Origin: Bacteroidales bacterium
GTDB taxonomy: Bacteria > Bacteroidota > Bacteroidia > Bacteroidales > UBA1402
NCBI GenBank assembly: GCA_021373135.1
Contig: JAJFTH010000002.1
Coordinates: 1 to 64,000, forward strand
Direction of reading: 5' to 3'
DNA: 64,000 nt
Below, piece after piece: positions 26,956 through 36,519 of this stretch. The position numbers were made by a program, and so were the translations under genes. Each line of letters opens with the position of its first letter. Position 1 is the stretch's first letter. The notes under the pieces were generated by a model. That model was given only the letters and a program-made list of their open reading frames with translations, searched no databases and was not told the DNA's origin.

Positions 26956-27277
26956 TGCAAAATGATTTTTTTCTGAAGTTTTATGGAGGTGAGAAGAAAA
27001 AATACACCCCTATATCATTGCTTGCAAAAGTAAAAAAAAACAATGGTTCTAAAGATATTTTATGATTAAAAATTCAAGTTATTTCATGGCTGGAATTTTT
27101 TCCGGATATGCCATTTTATGAAAAATGACAAGGCTCTCATACGTGTTTTTCAGCCTTAAGTTCCTGAATTTGATGCCAGATCAAAAGGATGCCATGATTT
27201 GTTTTGTCAATAATTTCATTTACATTCGTGCGAAAATTAATATGATACCGGGAAAACGCTTTTAATTCAATGATCTG
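26956..27277. other. divergent intergenic region DUF47 / PorT-like
   Basis: This 322-bp stretch lies between two divergent genes and must hold both promoters. I see no gene or long repeat. It is AT-rich, with an A-run at 27031-27042. Confidence 0.5.
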
Positions 27278-27859
27278 ATGAAAAATTTAATCGCTCTGAG
27301 TGCCTTTTTTATGATTTTATCTCTACAGGCTTTTTCACAGGAAACCAATGAAACGACTGAACAAACTTCCGTTAAAAAACCAAAATTTTGGATTGGCCCT
27401 AAATTTGGTCTTGACATGTCTCCGATTACCTATAACTTTAAGGAAATAAGTAATCAATTGAAAACGAACTATCAGGCTGGAATCATGATGCAGTATGGCC
27501 GTACATTATATCTGCAGCCGGAAGTCTACTATGCAAGCTATCAGATGGAAGGCTCGGAAACATCTGTCAATTTTATCAAGGTGCCGGCTATGCTTGGACT
27601 TCGGTTTGTCAATCTGGGCCTTTTCAGTCTCCATTTGATGGGAGGGCCGGCCTTCAGCTTTCAACTTGACAACAAAGATTCTTTTACAGGTAACAATACA
27701 TTCTCATGGCAGGTGGGGGCAGGAATTGACGTGTTGGGCTTCATCACGTTGGATGCGCGGTATAACTTGATCAAAGACCTGACCATAGCAGAGCAGATTT
27801 CTCAGTTCAATCAGGAAACCAGTATGCTGAACGTTACAGCTGGGCTAAAGTTCAGATAG
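27278..27859 (+). CDS. PorT-family outer-membrane beta-barrel protein
   Basis: This 193-residue exported protein has a signal peptide (MKNLIALSAFFMILSLQAFSQ). Its mature barrel of about eight strands (FWIGPKFGLDMSPITYNF, YFVNLGLFSLHLMGGPAF-like strands, ITLDARYNLIKDLT) ends LNVTAGLKFR. This is the PorT/outer_membrane_beta-brl_2 family. True T9SS PorT is longer (~230 residues), so it may be a paralogue with another role. Its stop lies 3 bp from the convergent AddA-like gene. Confidence 0.82.
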   Translation: MKNLIALSAFFMILSLQAFSQETNETTEQTSVKKPKFWIGPKFGLDMSPITYNFKEISNQLKTNYQAGIMMQYGRTLYLQPEVYYASYQMEGSETSVNFIKVPAMLGLRFVNLGLFSLHLMGGPAFSFQLDNKDSFTGNNTFSWQVGAGIDVLGFITLDARYNLIKDLTIAEQISQFNQETSMLNVTAGLKFR

Positions 27860-27862
27860 ATA

Positions 27863-30800
27863 TCAGGATTTAACGTCTTCAATCTTGTCTTCATCCACAT
27901 ACCACAAAAATCCCTGGATTCCGGTATATCCCATCTTCTTGAGTAGTGCCATATATTCCTGGACTTGTTTGTGGTATTTTTGAGCGGCTTTTCCGAATTT
28001 GAAATCGACAACGATGACATTTTCCGGCGTTTTTATGACGCGGTCGGGACGCTTGAGTTGAAGATTGCCGTTCTCGTCCGGAAAAAGGATGGAACATTCA
28101 TTGAATAGCTTGTATTTGTCAGAAAACCAATCGGATACCTCAGGTTTGCCGATGGCTTTTTTTACAAAAGCCAGGTATTCATTTGCTTCGGCTGTGGTGA
28201 CAAGGCCTTCATTCAACAAATCTTGCATGGCTGTGGGCAAATCCTCCTTGCTGCGTATTTCGGAGAAAAGTTTGTGGAGCAATTTGCCCCGGTCGATGAA
28301 GCTACTGCCGAAACCTTCGGGGTTGTGTCCCTTGCTGAATTCCAGGGAACGGTTGGATTGTTTGAACTTGGTCTTATGGATAAAGCTTTTAAAAGGCAAA
28401 GCGATGTCTTCGCCTTTTTGGCTGAGCCCTTTTTCTTCTAAGATTTCTAAAACTGTTTCAAGACTGAGTTCTCCGAAAGAAAAAGTTGCTTCTGAAGCAG
28501 TACCGGATTCTTCCGAAGATGCTTCCCTATAGTATTGCCGGAGTCCGGCCGCTTGCGGGTCTGATGTTTGTGATAAACCGTTTTGAAAGATATCTTGTAT
28601 CAGGTCGGAAATAGTGATCAGATTTCCTGTCCCTTTTTGAGGATCTTTTCCCTGACAAAAAACGATCAGATTGTGTTTGGCACGCGTAAATGCCACGTAT
28701 AGCAGATTGATACTGTCAACCCAAAGCTGCAGGGTTTCTTCTTGGTATTCCTTGTGGAAGCAGGATTCGTTCATCTCATTCCTGTAATCAATGGGCAACA
28801 GGTCAAGCTGGTTGTATGGTGCTGTCTCCGGCTGACACCAAACCTGCATGGACTTTTCATTCAGAAGTTTCCAGTCGCAGAAAGGGACCAGTACGGTGTG
28901 AAATTCCAGACCTTTGGATTTATGGATGGACATGATGCGGATGCCGTTGATGCCTGAACCGGCGGGAATGCTGGTGGTGGACATTCTTTCGTCCCAATGC
29001 TTGAGAAAAGATGCAATATCTGACAGCCCGTGCTGCAGATACTCACTGAGACCGTCCATAAAGGCGTACAGGTAGCTGTCCTGAGAAGGAATGCGGCAGA
29101 TTTGGAACATCCTGTATAATTCTTCCGCCAATTCGTATAGCGGCATGCGCTGGAGGGTATCAAAGGAATCAATAAACTCGGATGGGAGCAATGAATCCTC
29201 AGGATTGGCATCAGAGAATGTTTTCTTGTAACTCGTTTTGGAGGATACATGATTGCTTTTTTGTTGGTCCGTTCGCTTGAATATCGAGCTCATTTCTCCT
29301 TCGCGGTTGAGAACGTCTTTCTGATAATCAAATTTCAACATGGCTTCGTAAAGCGGATTTTCAGGGTCGCAGAGCAGGCGCAAGGCGTCGATGATCAGTT
29401 GAACAGCCTTGGAAGATCCAAGCAAAAAAGCCTCATCCGAGATGATATCATAGCAATAGGGGCAGTTTTCACCTTTCGTCTTTTTGTAATTGGCGAAATA
29501 GGCTCCAATCTCCGGAATGTATTTGTTTTTGCGGATCAGGATGGCAATCTGGTTGGGTTTTACGCCTTGTTCCTGCAACTCCTCCACTTTTTGTACCAAC
29601 CGTTCCAGGACGAGTTGATGGTAATCGGAGCTTAGCTTGGCGAATGGAAAGGAAACCTCGATCAGGCCTTTTGTATCCTTTTTGTTTGATTCCTGGGCCA
29701 CATCCTTGTATGCTTTTTCCAATTCTTCACTTTCGCTTTCAAATTCTTCTATATGTTTTTGGTTGATCCGTTTTTCGATCAGTTGGAAAAGGATGTTGTT
29801 GAATTCAATGATGCGGCGTTCGCTTCGCCAGTTGTTTTTCAAGACTTTTTCCTGCACTTCGGCCGGACGCATTTCCTTTCCGATATTACCCAATATGCGC
29901 CAGTCTCCGTTCCGCCAGCGGTAGATGGATTGTTTTTCATCTCCCACGATGAGGCTTTTGTATCCGTTGGCCAGACTTTCGGCCAGGAGTGGGCGGAAAG
30001 TATCCCATTGCATGCGGGAGGTATCCTGAAACTCGTCAAAAAGGATGTGGTTCAATTCTGTGCCTGTCTTTTCGTAGACAAAGGATGCGTCAGAGCCGTC
30101 AATCAGGCTTTTCAGCAGAGCATTGGTGTCAGAAAGCAGAAATCGGTTGTTCTCGCGGTTCAGTTCTTTTACTTCCCTGGATATGTCTGTCAGAAGACCC
30201 ACTTTGTTCAGGTGTGCTCCTGCAAGCCTGCAGGAAGTAATGTCCGGGTAATATTTGGCGCGGATTTGTTCGGTCTCTTCGAGCAGAGGTATGAGCTTTT
30301 CAGCTGCCAAAGCAGATATTTCCTTGTGCCTTTGGCTTTTGACCGTAGACCAACTATCCGGGCTTTCGCGGCAGGCCTGAACCCGTTTTAATTCAAATCC
30401 GCTTTTGTCGAATTTTCCCTGCTTCAACTTCAGGAAATAGCCGCAGATACCGCTTTCCTTATTGCTGAAATCTTCGACATCGAGTTCCTGTTCCTGGATG
30501 GTGTTGAAAAAAACATCGGCAGCCTGATCAATTTGTTTGATGGAATAAGATTCGAGTTCACGCAACTCCTTTTTGTATTTATTCAGAAAGCCCTTGTCGC
30601 TCAGTTTTTGATTCAAGACGCCTTCTTTTTCCTTGAAGTATTCCTTAAAAATGGTTTGTCCGAAACTTTTGAGTGCCTGATCAATTTTCCAGCTTTTGCC
30701 TTCCTGTACCAGATCCTCGATGTAGTCCGTCATCCATTTGAGAAGTTCCGGATTATTGTCGGCTTTGTCAACCATGGCGTCAACGGCATCGCTCAGCACT

Positions 30801-31231
30801 TCGGAATTGTTTAGCTCAATGTTGAGGTAAGCACCCAGACCCAATTCGCGTGCAAGGTTTCGGAGAATGGACTGAAAAAAACTGTCAATGGTCTCGATGT
30901 GGAAACGTCCGTAGTCGTGAAGGAGGAAACTCATGGCGGAGATTGCCTGACCTTTGACAAAGGTTGGTGTGACATTCAGTTCTGAACAGATGGTCTCCAG
31001 CATGTCGGTCGGTTTGGCTGCCGGATCGATCCGCATCATTTCGTAGAGGGCATTCATGATGCGCTCTTTCATTTCACCGGTAGCCTTGTTTGTAAAAGTG
31101 ACGGCCAGGATGTTGCGGTAGGATTCCGGATGGCGCAACAGCAACTTGAGGTACTCCACCGTGAGACGCCAGGTTTTTCCGGAACCTGCAGAGGCTTTGT
31201 ATATGGTCAGTAATGGAACGGTACTATTCAT
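27863..31231 (-). CDS. AddA-like UvrD/Rep-family helicase-nuclease
   Basis: This 1,122-residue protein has the AddA/RecB layout. Walker A is ASAGSGKT (residues 13-20), VTFTNKATGEMKERI is motif Ia, LFDEFQDTSRMQW is motif II and VGDEKQSIYRWRNG is motif III. IMSIHKSKGLEF is motif V and LYVAFTRAKHNLIVF is motif VI. A C-terminal PD-(D/E)XK domain (IVVDFKFGKAAQKYHKQV) supplies the nuclease. With the AddB-like protein at 20.6-23.6 kb it probably resects double-strand breaks for RecA loading and degrades foreign linear DNA. It overlaps the rmuC 3' end by 8 bp. Confidence 0.9.
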   Translation of the reverse strand: MNSTVPLLTIYKASAGSGKTWRLTVEYLKLLLRHPESYRNILAVTFTNKATGEMKERIMNALYEMMRIDPAAKPTDMLETICSELNVTPTFVKGQAISAMSFLLHDYGRFHIETIDSFFQSILRNLARELGLGAYLNIELNNSEVLSDAVDAMVDKADNNPELLKWMTDYIEDLVQEGKSWKIDQALKSFGQTIFKEYFKEKEGVLNQKLSDKGFLNKYKKELRELESYSIKQIDQAADVFFNTIQEQELDVEDFSNKESGICGYFLKLKQGKFDKSGFELKRVQACRESPDSWSTVKSQRHKEISALAAEKLIPLLEETEQIRAKYYPDITSCRLAGAHLNKVGLLTDISREVKELNRENNRFLLSDTNALLKSLIDGSDASFVYEKTGTELNHILFDEFQDTSRMQWDTFRPLLAESLANGYKSLIVGDEKQSIYRWRNGDWRILGNIGKEMRPAEVQEKVLKNNWRSERRIIEFNNILFQLIEKRINQKHIEEFESESEELEKAYKDVAQESNKKDTKGLIEVSFPFAKLSSDYHQLVLERLVQKVEELQEQGVKPNQIAILIRKNKYIPEIGAYFANYKKTKGENCPYCYDIISDEAFLLGSSKAVQLIIDALRLLCDPENPLYEAMLKFDYQKDVLNREGEMSSIFKRTDQQKSNHVSSKTSYKKTFSDANPEDSLLPSEFIDSFDTLQRMPLYELAEELYRMFQICRIPSQDSYLYAFMDGLSEYLQHGLSDIASFLKHWDERMSTTSIPAGSGINGIRIMSIHKSKGLEFHTVLVPFCDWKLLNEKSMQVWCQPETAPYNQLDLLPIDYRNEMNESCFHKEYQEETLQLWVDSINLLYVAFTRAKHNLIVFCQGKDPQKGTGNLITISDLIQDIFQNGLSQTSDPQAAGLRQYYREASSEESGTASEATFSFGELSLETVLEILEEKGLSQKGEDIALPFKSFIHKTKFKQSNRSLEFSKGHNPEGFGSSFIDRGKLLHKLFSEIRSKEDLPTAMQDLLNEGLVTTAEANEYLAFVKKAIGKPEVSDWFSDKYKLFNECSILFPDENGNLQLKRPDRVIKTPENVIVVDFKFGKAAQKYHKQVQEYMALLKKMGYTGIQGFLWYVDEDKIEDVKS

Positions 31232-32576
31232 CTGTTTCTGAATCTGCTTGTTCGTCTCCGATGCTTAGCGGCGGCAATAAGTTCTGGCTTTGGTCGGGTG
31301 GCAGGACTTCTATATGTTTCAGGCTTCGCTGGATGGCTCTGGTTCGGACACCACGGACTTTTTCCAGATCATCGCCGGCTTTGCGCAGGTTATCCTGGAC
31401 TTTATCGAGCATCCCGCCGAATTTGTCGAATTCGGTTTTGACCGCTCCCAGAATTTGCCAGACTTCGCTGCTGCGTTTTTGGATGGCCAGGGTTTTGAAA
31501 CCCATCTGCAGACTGTTCAGGATGGCACCGAGCGTGGTGGGTCCGGTAACGATGACCTTGAGCTCCCGTTGGAGGTATTCCATCAATTCCGTGCGTCGGA
31601 TGATTTCTGCATAAATGTTCTCAAAAGGGAGGAAGAGGATGGCAAAATCTGTGGTGAAAGGAGGATCGATGTATTTGTCGTGGACGTCTTTGGCCATTTT
31701 TTTGATGGTAGCCTCTAATTGTTTTGAAGTTGCAGAAACTTGTACCGTATCGCCGGAGTCGTAGGCATCGGTGAATTGTTCATAGATGTCTTTCGGGAAT
31801 TTGGCATCGATGGGCAGATATACCGGTTTATCCTTGATTTCTTTTCCGGGAAGTTTGACGGCAAATTCCACGAAGTCATTCCCACTTCTGCTGGTCTTGA
31901 CGTTGGTGTCATATTGTTCGGGAGAAAGCATCTGCTCCAGCAGCGCGCCAAGCTGAACCTCGCCGAAGGTACCCCTGACCTTGACGTTGCTCAGCACTTT
32001 TTTGAGACCACTTACATCGGTGGCCAGATTTTGCATTTCGCCCAAACCTTTTTGTACGCTTTCCAATTGCTTGCTGACCAGTTGAAAAGACTGGCTGATA
32101 CGCTCATTAAGTGTTTTTTGCAATTTTTCGTCGACGGTGGCACGCATTTCATCCAACTTCTTTTCGGTGGAAAGGATGAGGTTGTCCTGCTTGTGTTCCA
32201 TCTTGGTCGTCAAATCTTTCTGGTTGGTGGAAATCTCTGTCCTGAAGGCTGTTTGCGCCTGCGTCAGTTCGCTGCGAAGCTGGCTCATTTGCTGTCCCAG
32301 TTCATCCCGTTGTTTGTTGAGTACGCCGGTCAGTTCCTCCCTCTGTCTGTTGATGGTGGCACTAAGCTCTTCGCGGTTTTCCTTCATCCGGCTGTTATTT
32401 TCTTCGCGATTTGTTCTCAGCTCTTCGCGAATAGCCTGCTCGAGGCGTTTGTTCTCTTGCAAGAGGGTATCGAAACGGGCTGAATAATCTTCAGCTTTTC
32501 CGGATTTCTGCTTCATCAGAAGAAAAAGAAGCAAAAGGAGATTGAGGGCGGTTAAAAGGATGATGATGATTTCCAT
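31224..32576 (-). CDS. rmuC: RmuC-family DNA recombination protein
   Basis: This 450-residue protein begins with a membrane-anchoring helix (MEIIIILLTALNLLLLLFLL). A long coiled coil with many Glu/Arg heptads follows to about residue 190. The RmuC nuclease-like core has GTFGEVQLGALLEQML, YLPIDAKFPKDIYEQF and FAILFLPFENIYAEII. RmuC limits inversions and rearrangements at short inverted repeats and is related to restriction-endonuclease folds. It precedes the AddA-like gene with an 8-bp overlap, linking the two DNA-repair genes in one transcript. Confidence 0.94.
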   Translation of the reverse strand: MEIIIILLTALNLLLLLFLLMKQKSGKAEDYSARFDTLLQENKRLEQAIREELRTNREENNSRMKENREELSATINRQREELTGVLNKQRDELGQQMSQLRSELTQAQTAFRTEISTNQKDLTTKMEHKQDNLILSTEKKLDEMRATVDEKLQKTLNERISQSFQLVSKQLESVQKGLGEMQNLATDVSGLKKVLSNVKVRGTFGEVQLGALLEQMLSPEQYDTNVKTSRSGNDFVEFAVKLPGKEIKDKPVYLPIDAKFPKDIYEQFTDAYDSGDTVQVSATSKQLEATIKKMAKDVHDKYIDPPFTTDFAILFLPFENIYAEIIRRTELMEYLQRELKVIVTGPTTLGAILNSLQMGFKTLAIQKRSSEVWQILGAVKTEFDKFGGMLDKVQDNLRKAGDDLEKVRGVRTRAIQRSLKHIEVLPPDQSQNLLPPLSIGDEQADSETDE

Positions 32577-32712
32577 TTTATTTATTCAAGATTATACAGT
32601 TTTGTCGATAAAGTCAACCTCTATTTTTCGTTTCATGACAAATATCGTCATTCTATTTGATACTGCGATAAATTCAAACAAGAAGAATATTTTTTTATTG
32701 ATAAAATATAAA

Positions 32713-32720
32713 TATATTTG
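32713..32720 (+). promoter_or_regulatory. candidate -7 box upstream of the 32.9-kb lipoprotein gene
   Basis: TATATTTG fits TAnnTTTG. It lies about 145 bp upstream of the start codon, so if used it would give a long, AT-rich leader. That stretch holds three loose ACGATAT/TGATATT-type repeats (32769-32796). Confidence 0.35.
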
Positions 32721-32865
32721 TCCGTCGATTTCGTTAGATTTTATATGAAATTTATCATATCAAACATACGATATCTACGATATTTCTGATATTCCATTCG
32801 TGTTTTTAAATGATTATTTTCAAGATAGTGCTCTTAACCCCTTTATTTAATAAAAAGATAAAACT

Positions 32866-34065
32866 ATGGAAAGTCTAAAAAAAATCCTTTTGTTTGCAAG
32901 CATGAGCCTTTTTGCATTAACTGCTTGTAATGAAGATAATGAAGAAGTTTACACCAAACAGTCAACCGAAGAAGTTAAAGCAAATTTGGAGGAAGATGGT
33001 ATACAACTCCTTGATGATCTGGACGGACTGAAAAGTCTGAAAGCCGTTGAAGTACTTCAGAGCTTTAGTCAACTTTCTGGTGTGGCAAGCAACAATTATC
33101 AAAAATCCAAGACCATGGAGTATATCGCATCATTGAAGAAATCGCAAGGAATTCCGGTATTGCGTTATTCCGATGCTGCATACGACATGAGTAACATGTC
33201 AGATTTTTTTGATGATTATTCCGGCGTTTATACCTATGATAAATCAACGGGAGAGTTTGCCCGTACGAGTGATGCCACTCAAATTAAATTTATTTTCCCT
33301 TCAGAAGGTTCCTCCAGTAACAATTCGACACTGACTATTTCAAATTTTAGTGTATTAAAAACAAGTAATTCGGATTTTGAAGGTGCAGAATTTTTGAAGT
33401 CGGTTAAGATGACCTTGATTGTTGATGCTCAGACGCTATTGTCTGTTCAAATGAACGGAACCTATAACAGTGACGATATTCCATCCAACCTGACGGAAAC
33501 GATAGAATTCAAAGAAGGCTATAAGATATCCGGCACATTTGTCAATACGGAAAAATCTGTTTCAATGGATCAATCTTTCAACAAAGGAAATGCAAATATT
33601 TTAGGCTTACATTTTGATACAAAGGGCGACTATGATTATACTAATTTGAAAGATATTGATATTAAAGATATTGATGATGTCAATGATTTTCTCGAATCAG
33701 TTAATATGTGGGTTAAAGTCAAAAATATAAAAATGGTGGGTGCCCTGAACTATACTTCTTTCTTTAAGGCATTTGATGCAGCAGGATATAATAGCAATAA
33801 CGGACCTAAGACGAAGGGTGAATATGATCAGGTTGTCAAAATGTTTAACGACAATGTCAAAGGTTATTTCAAGTATGATGACAGCAATGAAATCATCGCA
33901 AAACTTGTCTTCTATACGCATGAATATCAATATGATAATGCCGATCATTATGCATTAGGGACCAAGCTGGTTTTCAATGATGGTTCGTCTGTAGATGATA
34001 GCTTTTTTAATACCGGATTCGAAGACTTTATGGAAGCTGTGGATGATTTTATGGCTGATATGTAA
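32866..34065 (+). CDS. secreted lipoprotein of unknown function
   Basis: This 399-residue protein has a lipoprotein signal (MESLKKILLFASMSLFALTAC) with the cysteine in LTAC, followed by an acidic NEDNEEVYT segment typical of surface-exported Bacteroidetes lipoproteins. The mature part is rich in Asp, Ser, Lys and Tyr and looks beta-rich; I do not recognise a domain. It lies directly before copy 2 of the 94-bp element, which starts 6 bp after its stop, and upstream of the TonB-receptor gene. A terminator (34179-34210) separates them, so co-transcription with the receptor would need read-through. Confidence 0.82.
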   Translation: MESLKKILLFASMSLFALTACNEDNEEVYTKQSTEEVKANLEEDGIQLLDDLDGLKSLKAVEVLQSFSQLSGVASNNYQKSKTMEYIASLKKSQGIPVLRYSDAAYDMSNMSDFFDDYSGVYTYDKSTGEFARTSDATQIKFIFPSEGSSSNNSTLTISNFSVLKTSNSDFEGAEFLKSVKMTLIVDAQTLLSVQMNGTYNSDDIPSNLTETIEFKEGYKISGTFVNTEKSVSMDQSFNKGNANILGLHFDTKGDYDYTNLKDIDIKDIDDVNDFLESVNMWVKVKNIKMVGALNYTSFFKAFDAAGYNSNNGPKTKGEYDQVVKMFNDNVKGYFKYDDSNEIIAKLVFYTHEYQYDNADHYALGTKLVFNDGSSVDDSFFNTGFEDFMEAVDDFMADM

Positions 34066-34071
34066 TTAGAT

Positions 34072-34165
34072 ATGAAACGAGCATGTTTGTAAAAACGTCC
34101 AAGTGGATGATAAAATGGACATGCGAGTTCCATATGACCTTAGACGAAAAAATGATTATCATGTG
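34072..34165 (+). promoter_or_regulatory. 94-bp leader element, copy 2 (orphan, followed by a terminator)
   Basis: It aligns to copies 1 and 3 over all 94 positions. At the place where the other copies have the gene's ATG it has GTG, followed by a short open frame of about 20 codons that runs through a terminator hairpin. The MKRACL micro-ORF is intact. The second frame is open for 27 codons (MFVKTSKWMIKWTCEFHM at its start). No TAnnTTTG box lies at the distance seen for the other copies, so it would be transcribed from the lipoprotein gene. Confidence 0.7.
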
Positions 34166-34178
34166 AATATGCATATAT

Positions 34179-34210
34179 GGAATGAAGGCTTGAGCCTTCA
34201 TTCCTTTTTT
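34179..34210 (+). terminator. intrinsic terminator after 94-bp copy 2
   Basis: GGAATGAAGGCT and AGCCTTCATTCC form a perfect 12-bp stem followed by six T residues. It ends transcripts from the lipoprotein gene and the orphan element, 17 bp before the TonB-receptor start codon. Confidence 0.88.
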
Positions 34211-34227
34211 AGATACTTTACATAATT

Positions 34228-36516
34228 ATGAGCAAAGGACGGATCTTATTCTTTTTTATACTCTTCCTGTATCCGTCTTGGAACCAAACATTTGGTCTCT
34301 GTCTGAAAGGCAGGATCGTTGAAGGTGGCTCCGGACGTCCGGTTGCCAACGCTCTTGTGCAGGTCTTGCATGAGAACAGAAGTCTTTTATGTGATACTTT
34401 AGGTCGTTTCGAACTGTGCGACCTGAAAAATAGAAACTGCGAAATAAAGGTTTCTCATGCATCGTACAAACCTAAAACTATTCGGGTCAGGCCAACTTTG
34501 GAAGAGTTCCTTCTTATTGAGATGGAAGAGAGAGTGGTGGAAACGAAAGAAGTCGTAGTCTATGGAGACCGTCATTATTCTTTGAATGCAGCCATGCCGG
34601 GTATGGAAACTGTCGGTCAGAAAGATATCCGGAACATTCCGGCTTTCTTAGGGGAAAAAGATGTGCTTAAGGCCATTCAGGCATTACCCGGGGTTCAATC
34701 GGTCAGTGAGGGAAATGGCGGAATTTTTGTCCGTGGTGGCGGTAACGGCCAAAATTTATTTTTGCTGGACGAGATGGAAATCATGAACCCATCGCATATC
34801 ATGGGCATCTATTCTGTTTTTAACCCCTTGACCACTGACAAGGCTGAATTGTTCAAAGGCAGTGCTCCTGTTTATTTACAAGGTCGGCTGGCTTCAACCA
34901 TCTTGGTATCTACCAAAAATCCGCTTCTGGAACATTCAGGTATTGAAGCCAATATAGGGAACATCAGTTCGACGATTTCTTTAGACAAGACTTCAGCTGA
35001 TGGGAAGGTGGGTATCATCATGGGATATCGTCGCAGTTACCTGGATGGTTTGGGTTGGATGTCTTCCCTGTTCATAACGGATGAAAAGAATTATTTCAAA
35101 AAATATGGCTATAACTTTTACGATTTCAATGGAAGGATACAGCTCAAATTGTCAGATCAAGCTTCCATTTCTGCGGGATGGTACACCGGTAAAGATGTGT
35201 TCTCCCTGAATAATGCAGATTTGATGTATAGGGCTTCAAGCAATTGGAAAAATCAGGCTTTTGATATTACTTACCGGCAATCCTCGGCAAATGGTTCCGT
35301 CTTCAGGCATTCTGTCAGCTACAGTTCAACCAGTTCCCTGTTTGATGGAGAAATCATAGAAAACGACATCTATTTGAAAAGTGTTTTTTCCAATTGGCAG
35401 CAAAAGAACCAGTGGTTTCATTCCTGGAGTCATCATGACGTACATGCAGGACTGGACTTTTTTTATCAGAAAACGATGCCGATGGATCTGAAGTATTACT
35501 ATATGGACGAGTCTTTTGACAGAAAAGCGCAATATCGCAATGAAGGTGCCACGGTGTATGCAGGTGACCATTTCAAGCTTTCGCAGAGAAGCGAAATCTA
35601 TTTTGGCCTTCGTTCAACAGTCGATTTGGCAAAGGATTCCACATACAGAAAATTACACTTTTCAGTTTCTCCTGTCATCTCTTTTTCCATCCATCCAAAT
35701 ACGGAATGTGCCTATAAGGCATCCTATTCAGCCAACAGTCAGCATCTTCATTTGGCATCCTTCAGTTCCATTCCTTTACCAAATGACATCTGGGTGTCTT
35801 CCTCGCCAAAGATCAAGCCGGAAAAGGCTCATCAACTGACGGTGGGGTATTATCGGACCTTCAATGCGTATGATTTTTCAGCAGAAATATTCGGCAAATA
35901 CATGTTGAATCAGTTACTGTTTGGTTTTGTGACCAACTCTGCCGATTACACGGATTTTGAAGATCAGTTTATGGTCGGTAAGGGGATAGCATACGGTATA
36001 GATTTGTCTCTTGAAAAGAATGAAGGGCTTTTCACCGGCTTTGTGAATTATTCCTTTTCACGATCTAAACGATCTTTTCCTAAAATTGAATCAGGACATT
36101 GGTTTAATGATAAGTACGATCGTCCGCATGACCTGAGCGTCAATGTCGCTTATCATGTTAATGACCGTTGGGATGTTTCTGCTCTTTGGACATTTGCTTC
36201 CGGTTCGAATCAGACGTTGCCGACAGGTCGTTATTGGTTGATGGGTTCCGTGATGAACGATTATGAGGGCTATAATTCTTTTAGGTTGCCAAGTTATCAT
36301 CGGTTGGATTTGTCTGCCAGTTTGCGCTTAAAACCAAGGCATTTTAAGGAATCCGTCCTGAATTTTTCGATTATCAATGCCTATAACCGGGCAAACCCTT
36401 ATTATGCATTTTTCAAGGTATTGACCGGTGAAACCAGATATAATATTAAAATCAAGTCCATGCAGGTTTCGTTATTTCCAATCATGCCTTCTGTCAGTTG
36501 GCGGTTTAAGATATAA
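34228..36516 (+). CDS. TonB-dependent outer-membrane receptor with CarboxypepD_reg N-domain
   Basis: This 762-residue receptor has a signal peptide (to about residue 23) and a carboxypeptidase-regulatory-like domain (LKGRIVEGGSGRPVANALVQVLH). A plug domain follows, with the marks EKDVLKAIQALPGVQSVSEGNGGIFVRGG and GQNLFLLDEMEIMNPSH. A ~22-strand barrel fills the rest. It takes up an unknown ligand across the outer membrane with TonB energy. It is not a full-size SusC (~1,000 residues) and has no SusD beside it; the next gene is a DUF4249 lipoprotein, a pairing often seen with this receptor subtype. That partner starts 3 bp after the receptor stop, so they are one operon. Confidence 0.92.
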   Translation: MSKGRILFFFILFLYPSWNQTFGLCLKGRIVEGGSGRPVANALVQVLHENRSLLCDTLGRFELCDLKNRNCEIKVSHASYKPKTIRVRPTLEEFLLIEMEERVVETKEVVVYGDRHYSLNAAMPGMETVGQKDIRNIPAFLGEKDVLKAIQALPGVQSVSEGNGGIFVRGGGNGQNLFLLDEMEIMNPSHIMGIYSVFNPLTTDKAELFKGSAPVYLQGRLASTILVSTKNPLLEHSGIEANIGNISSTISLDKTSADGKVGIIMGYRRSYLDGLGWMSSLFITDEKNYFKKYGYNFYDFNGRIQLKLSDQASISAGWYTGKDVFSLNNADLMYRASSNWKNQAFDITYRQSSANGSVFRHSVSYSSTSSLFDGEIIENDIYLKSVFSNWQQKNQWFHSWSHHDVHAGLDFFYQKTMPMDLKYYYMDESFDRKAQYRNEGATVYAGDHFKLSQRSEIYFGLRSTVDLAKDSTYRKLHFSVSPVISFSIHPNTECAYKASYSANSQHLHLASFSSIPLPNDIWVSSSPKIKPEKAHQLTVGYYRTFNAYDFSAEIFGKYMLNQLLFGFVTNSADYTDFEDQFMVGKGIAYGIDLSLEKNEGLFTGFVNYSFSRSKRSFPKIESGHWFNDKYDRPHDLSVNVAYHVNDRWDVSALWTFASGSNQTLPTGRYWLMGSVMNDYEGYNSFRLPSYHRLDLSASLRLKPRHFKESVLNFSIINAYNRANPYYAFFKVLTGETRYNIKIKSMQVSLFPIMPSVSWRFKI

Positions 36517-36519
36517 AGT

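Noticed and set aside
34072-34165. 94-bp element as a tRNA-like or known riboswitch (for example a tetrahydrofolate type because of thyA-folA)
   Set aside because: No tRNA fold fits. A topB copy argues against a folate-only role, and I recognise no known riboswitch core; an Rfam search is needed to be sure.
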